Shown piece after piece: positions 60,638-64,000 of a stretch of 64,000 bases of DNA. Below the pieces are notes generated by a model. The model saw only the letters and a list, made by a program, of their open reading frames with translations. It did not search any database and had not been told where the DNA came from. The translations under genes were made by a program, and so were the position numbers. This stretch comes from Luteimonas endophytica (GTDB lineage Bacteria > Pseudomonadota > Gammaproteobacteria > Xanthomonadales > Xanthomonadaceae), in NCBI RefSeq assembly GCF_029887875.1, contig NZ_JARXRM010000032.1, positions 36,440 through 100,439 on the forward strand, given 5' to 3'. Every line of letters starts with the position of its first letter. Within the stretch, counting starts at the first letter, position 1.

Positions 60638-61768
60638 ATGTCCGATGTCCTCCAGCTCGCCCGCGATCTGATCGGCCGCGCCTCGGTCACCCCGGACGAT
60701 GCGGGCTGCCAGGCGCTGATCGCCGCGCGGCTGGCGCGCGCCGGCTTCGCGCTCGAGCACCTGCGCTACGGCGAGGTCGACAATCTCTGGGCGACCCATG
60801 GCGGGGGTGGCCCTGTGCTGGTGCTGCTGGGGCATACCGACGTGGTGCCGCCCGGCCCGCGCGAGGCCTGGGCCAGCGACCCGTTCGTGCCGGAGGAACG
60901 CGACGGCATGCTGTATGGCCGCGGCGCGGCCGACATGAAGAGCGGCGTGGCGGCGTTCGTGGTCGCCGCCGAGCGGTTCGTCGCCGCCAACCCGCGGCAT
61001 GCCGGCACCCTGGCGCTGCTGCTGACCTCGGACGAGGAAGGCGATGCCATCGACGGGGTGCGCCGGGTGGCGCGGGAATTTCGCGAGCGGGGCCGGCGCA
61101 TCGACTGGTGCATCACCGGCGAACCCTCCTCCAAGGTCCGGCTCGGCGACCTGCTGCGGGTCGGCAGGCGGGGCTCGCTGTCCGCATCGCTGACGGTGCA
61201 TGGCGTGCAGGGCCACGTCGCCTATCCGGAGCAGGCCCGCAACCCGGTGCACCTCGCGCTGCCGGCGCTGCAGGCGCTGGTGTCGCGGCGCTGGGACCAC
61301 GGCTGGGAAAGCTTTCCCCCCACCAGCCTGCAGCTCTCCGACCTCCACGCCGGCACCGGCGCCAGCAACGTCATCCCGGGCGAACTGCGGGTGCGGTTCA
61401 ACCTGCGCTACAACCCCCACTGGGACGCGCCGCGGCTCGAGTCCGCGGTGGCGGAGACGCTGGACGCGCACGGGCTGGACTACACCCTGGGCTGGCACCG
61501 CAGCGGCGAGCCGTTCCACACCCCGGAGGGGCCGCTTCGCGCGGCCGCGCGGGAGGTGCTGACCGCGCTCACCGGGAACGCCCCGGAGGAAAGCACCGGC
61601 GGCGGCACCTCGGATGCGCGCTTCATCGCCCCGCTGGGCGCGCAGTGCATCGAGCTGGGGCCGGTGAACGCCAGCATCCACCAGGTCGACGAGCACGTGC
61701 GCGTCGCCGATCTGGAGGCTTTGCCGGGGGTGTACCTGGCATTGATAGAGCGGTTGCTGGCGCGATGA
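60638..61768 (+). CDS. dapE: Succinyl-diaminopimelate desuccinylase
   Basis: 376 residues of M20 metallopeptidase fold. [12 protein letters not shown], the bridging Asp in [14 protein letters not shown], the catalytic Glu pair in [11 protein letters not shown] and the C-terminal [35 protein letters not shown] with the last zinc His are all present. It releases succinate to give LL-diaminopimelate. It closes the map-glnD-dapD-dapE run. Confidence 0.97.
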   Translation: MSDVLQLARDLIGRASVTPDDAGCQALIAARLARAGFALEHLRYGEVDNLWATHGGGGPVLVLLGHTDVVPPGPREAWASDPFVPEERDGMLYGRGAADMKSGVAAFVVAAERFVAANPRHAGTLALLLTSDEEGDAIDGVRRVAREFRERGRRIDWCITGEPSSKVRLGDLLRVGRRGSLSASLTVHGVQGHVAYPEQARNPVHLALPALQALVSRRWDHGWESFPPTSLQLSDLHAGTGASNVIPGELRVRFNLRYNPHWDAPRLESAVAETLDAHGLDYTLGWHRSGEPFHTPEGPLRAAAREVLTALTGNAPEESTGGGTSDARFIAPLGAQCIELGPVNASIHQVDEHVRVADLEALPGVYLALIERLLAR

Positions 61769-61860
61769 TCGTCCCGCGGTCGGATGCGCCGTCCGCGCGA
61801 CAGCCGCTGCGGGCGCCAACGCCTGGGATGACGGCCGGCGCGGCGGGTCCGCCCGCGGCC

Positions 61861-61890
61861 TTCGCGGCCATGGGCCGCTCCCACGTGGGG
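61861..61890. repeat. REP-like palindrome between dapE and rnt
   Basis: GCGGCC ATG GGCCGC is followed by TCCCAC, i.e. GTGGGAGCGGCC on the other strand, the head of common REP-like elements. It lies in the 232-bp gap between convergent genes. The rest of the gap is GC-rich without a feature I can name. Confidence 0.5.
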
Positions 61891-62000
61891 CCGCCTCCTC
61901 GCAGGCGCGTGCCATGCACGCGAATGCCGGCGCGGTCGGCGGTGCCCTGGGATGGCCGCCGACCCGGCCGGAACCGCCCGCGGCTTCCGCGGGGCCGCGC

Positions 62001-62642
62001 CTACGGGGCGGGCGAGGGCGGCGGCGGCCAGGCGTTGACCACCGCGCAGAACAGGCGCGCGGTCTGTTCCGCGTCGTACACGGCCGAATGCGCCTCGGCG
62101 CTGTCCCAGGTGAAGCCCGCGGCCTGGACCGCGCGCGCCAGCACCGTCTGGCCGTAGGCAACGCCGCCGAGGGTCACCGTGTCGAACACGCTGAACGGAT
62201 GGAACGGATTGCGCTTGTGGCCGCAGCGCGCCACCGTGGCGTTGAGGAAATTCAGGTCGAAGTGGGCGTTGTGGCCGACCAGGATCGCGCGCTGGCAGCC
62301 GTGCTTCTTCACCGCGGTGCGGATCGGCGCGAACACGTGGTTCAACGCCTCGCGCTCGGGCTTGGCGAGCCGGAAGGGGTGGTCGAGATCGATGCCGGTG
62401 ATCTCCAGCGACTGCGGATCGATCTCGGTGCCGTCGGCCGGCACCACGTGGGCGCTGGCGGTCTCGCCGAGCACGTAGCGGCCGCCGGCGTCGAGGTCGA
62501 TCGGCACCACCGCGATCTCCAGCAGTGCGTGCCGGGTCCAGTCGAAGCCGCCGGTTTCCACGTCCACCACCACCGGCAGGTAGCCGCGGAAGCGCTTCGC
62601 CATCGGGCTGGCGGGCGTCGCGGCGGGAGGGGTCTGGTTCAT
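62001..62642 (-). CDS. rnt: Ribonuclease T
   Basis: 213 residues of DEDDh exonuclease. ExoI motif [11 protein letters not shown], Exo[15 protein letters not shown], and Exo[14 protein letters not shown] are present. [17 protein letters not shown] is the standard RNase T beginning. It trims the 3' ends of tRNA and other stable RNAs. A Pro-rich tail ends the protein. It is convergent with dapE and 55 bp downstream of efpL. Confidence 0.96.
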   Translation of the reverse strand: MNQTPPAATPASPMAKRFRGYLPVVVDVETGGFDWTRHALLEIAVVPIDLDAGGRYVLGETASAHVVPADGTEIDPQSLEITGIDLDHPFRLAKPEREALNHVFAPIRTAVKKHGCQRAILVGHNAHFDLNFLNATVARCGHKRNPFHPFSVFDTVTLGGVAYGQTVLARAVQAAGFTWDSAEAHSAVYDAEQTARLFCAVVNAWPPPPSPAP

Positions 62643-62697
62643 GGCTCCAGCCTAGCAGGCCCGCGGCCGCGGGCCGTGCCGCGCCCGCGCCGGGGGT

Positions 62698-63264
62698 TCA
62701 ATCGGCGCGGCCGGCGAACTCGCCGCTGGTGGTGTTGACCAGGACGCGCTCGCCGTTGCCGATGTATTCGGGCACCTGGATCTCGATGCCGGTGCTCAGC
62801 CGCGCCGGCTTGGGGCGCTTGGTGGCGGTGCCGCCCTTGAGCTCCGGCGGAGTCTCCACGACCTCGAGCGCGACCGTCTGCGGCAGCTGCAGGCCGACCG
62901 GGGCCTCGTCGATGATCTGCACGTAGCAGCCGGTCAGGCCGTCGTGCACATAGCCGGCGTCCCCGCCGACCACGTCGGCATCCAGGGTGTAGGGGGTGTA
63001 GTCCTCGTCGTCGAGGAACACGAACGCCTCGCCGTCCTTGTAGGAGAAGCTCGCCTGGCGGCGCGAGAGTTCGACTTCGCGGAAATCCTCGTCGGCGCCG
63101 GCGCTCAGGTCCAGCTTGCCACCGCCGGGCACCGCGTACAGGGTGAAGCGGAACTTGACGTTGCCGCCGCGCCCCTGGGGCGCGCTGCGCTCGATGTCGC
63201 GGACCTGGTACACGCCGCCGTTGTGTTCGATGACGTTGCCCTTCTTGATGTCGCTGGCTTTCAT
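62698..63264 (-). CDS. efpL: Elongation factor P-like protein EfpL (YeiP)
   Basis: 188 residues. Three EF-P domains are visible: [23 protein letters not shown], then DYTPYT and [14 protein letters not shown], and the OB-like end [32 protein letters not shown]. The loop that carries the modified Lys in EF-P is SAPQGRGGN here, with Arg and no Lys, so it should work without modification. EfpL relieves ribosome stalling at certain motifs. The ATG lacks a Shine-Dalgarno; the leader is made of a heptad repeat. Confidence 0.95.
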   Translation of the reverse strand: MKASDIKKGNVIEHNGGVYQVRDIERSAPQGRGGNVKFRFTLYAVPGGGKLDLSAGADEDFREVELSRRQASFSYKDGEAFVFLDDEDYTPYTLDADVVGGDAGYVHDGLTGCYVQIIDEAPVGLQLPQTVALEVVETPPELKGGTATKRPKPARLSTGIEIQVPEYIGNGERVLVNTTSGEFAGRAD

Positions 63265-63442
63265 TGGGGACCGTGGTTGTTGATTGATGATTGGTGGGTG
63301 GTGATCGGTGATTCGTCATTCGCGATTGGGGATGGTGACCGCCCGTTCCAGGATTGCTGGGCCGGCGTCTCCTGCCGGCCGATCTCGCCGATGACCCGCT
63401 GTTGCGAATCACCCGTCACGAGTCCCGAATCACGAATCCCGA

Positions 63443-63443
<1 letters not shown>
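63265..63443. repeat. Heptad-type intergenic repeat, copy 3 (efpL/SDR)
   Basis: Left arm of TGATTGG/TGATCGG/TGATTCG/CGATTGG-like units, a GC-rich core with a GCCGGC-type hairpin, and a right arm of CGAATCACCCG and CGAATCACGAATCCCGATCAC type. It fills the whole gap between the SDR stop and the efpL start. Confidence 0.8.

Positions 63444-64000
<557 letters not shown>

Overview
The window is a very GC-rich stretch of a gammaproteobacterial chromosome, most likely from the Lysobacteraceae/Xanthomonadaceae (a Luteimonas- or Lysobacter-like organism). This rests on the gene order, on protein sequences that look xanthomonad (RsfS, DarP, UppS), on the absence of skp between bamA and lpxD, and on GTAG-type REP-like palindromes. 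It is almost entirely single-copy core genome. I see no rRNA, tRNA, insertion sequence, prophage, toxin-antitoxin, defence or CRISPR locus.

Layout. 1-10.1 kb is a looser block: a DUF885 lipoprotein peptidase, a DUF502 membrane protein, a receptor-type Ser/Thr kinase fused to a sulfatase-modifying-factor (FGE-like) domain, an unrecognised membrane-anchored protein, a DUF4442 hotdog protein, a CnoX-like thioredoxin, a DUF998 membrane protein, and a secreted amidohydrolase coupled to a SemiSWEET. 10.2-16.2 kb is leuS-lptE-holA-nadD-rsfS-rlmH (leucyl-tRNA charging, LPS export, replication, NAD synthesis, ribosome silencing and methylation). 16.3-18.1 kb carries a TonB-like protein, a small acidic protein and a SIMPL protein. 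18.2-27.8 kb is maf-rng-yhdP-tldD-pmbA with darP on the opposite strand. Two DUF4870 genes follow.

29.2-54.5 kb is a long leftward run (gene order here read in the direction of transcription): rpsB-tsf, an HDOD-GGDEF protein, pyrH, a cation diffusion facilitator, frr-uppS-cdsA-dxr-rseP-bamA-lpxD-fabZ-lpxA-lpxB-rnhB-dnaE-accA, a TPR protein, and tilS-xseB-ispA. It joins translation, isoprenoid/undecaprenyl and phospholipid precursors, outer-membrane assembly and lipid A synthesis. Many junctions are 4-bp ATGA/GTGA overlaps, so translational coupling is likely. Divergently from rpsB runs map-glnD-dapD-(ArsC/Spx-like)-dapE at 55.9-61.8 kb. rnt, efpL and a truncated SDR gene end the window.

The most unusual DNA is the 1.35-kb spacer between rpsB and map (54508-55856). 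It is built from shuffled repeat modules. Two of these are 172-nt copies that can each fold into the same branched structure, with a compensatory base-pair change between copies. A second repeat family, made of TGATTGG/TGATTCG-like heptads, occurs at tldD/darP, frr/uppS and efpL/SDR. It appears to encode part of the UppS N-terminus, and a 22-bp palindrome of the same type lies in frame inside dnaE. No complete new multi-gene system could be demonstrated.
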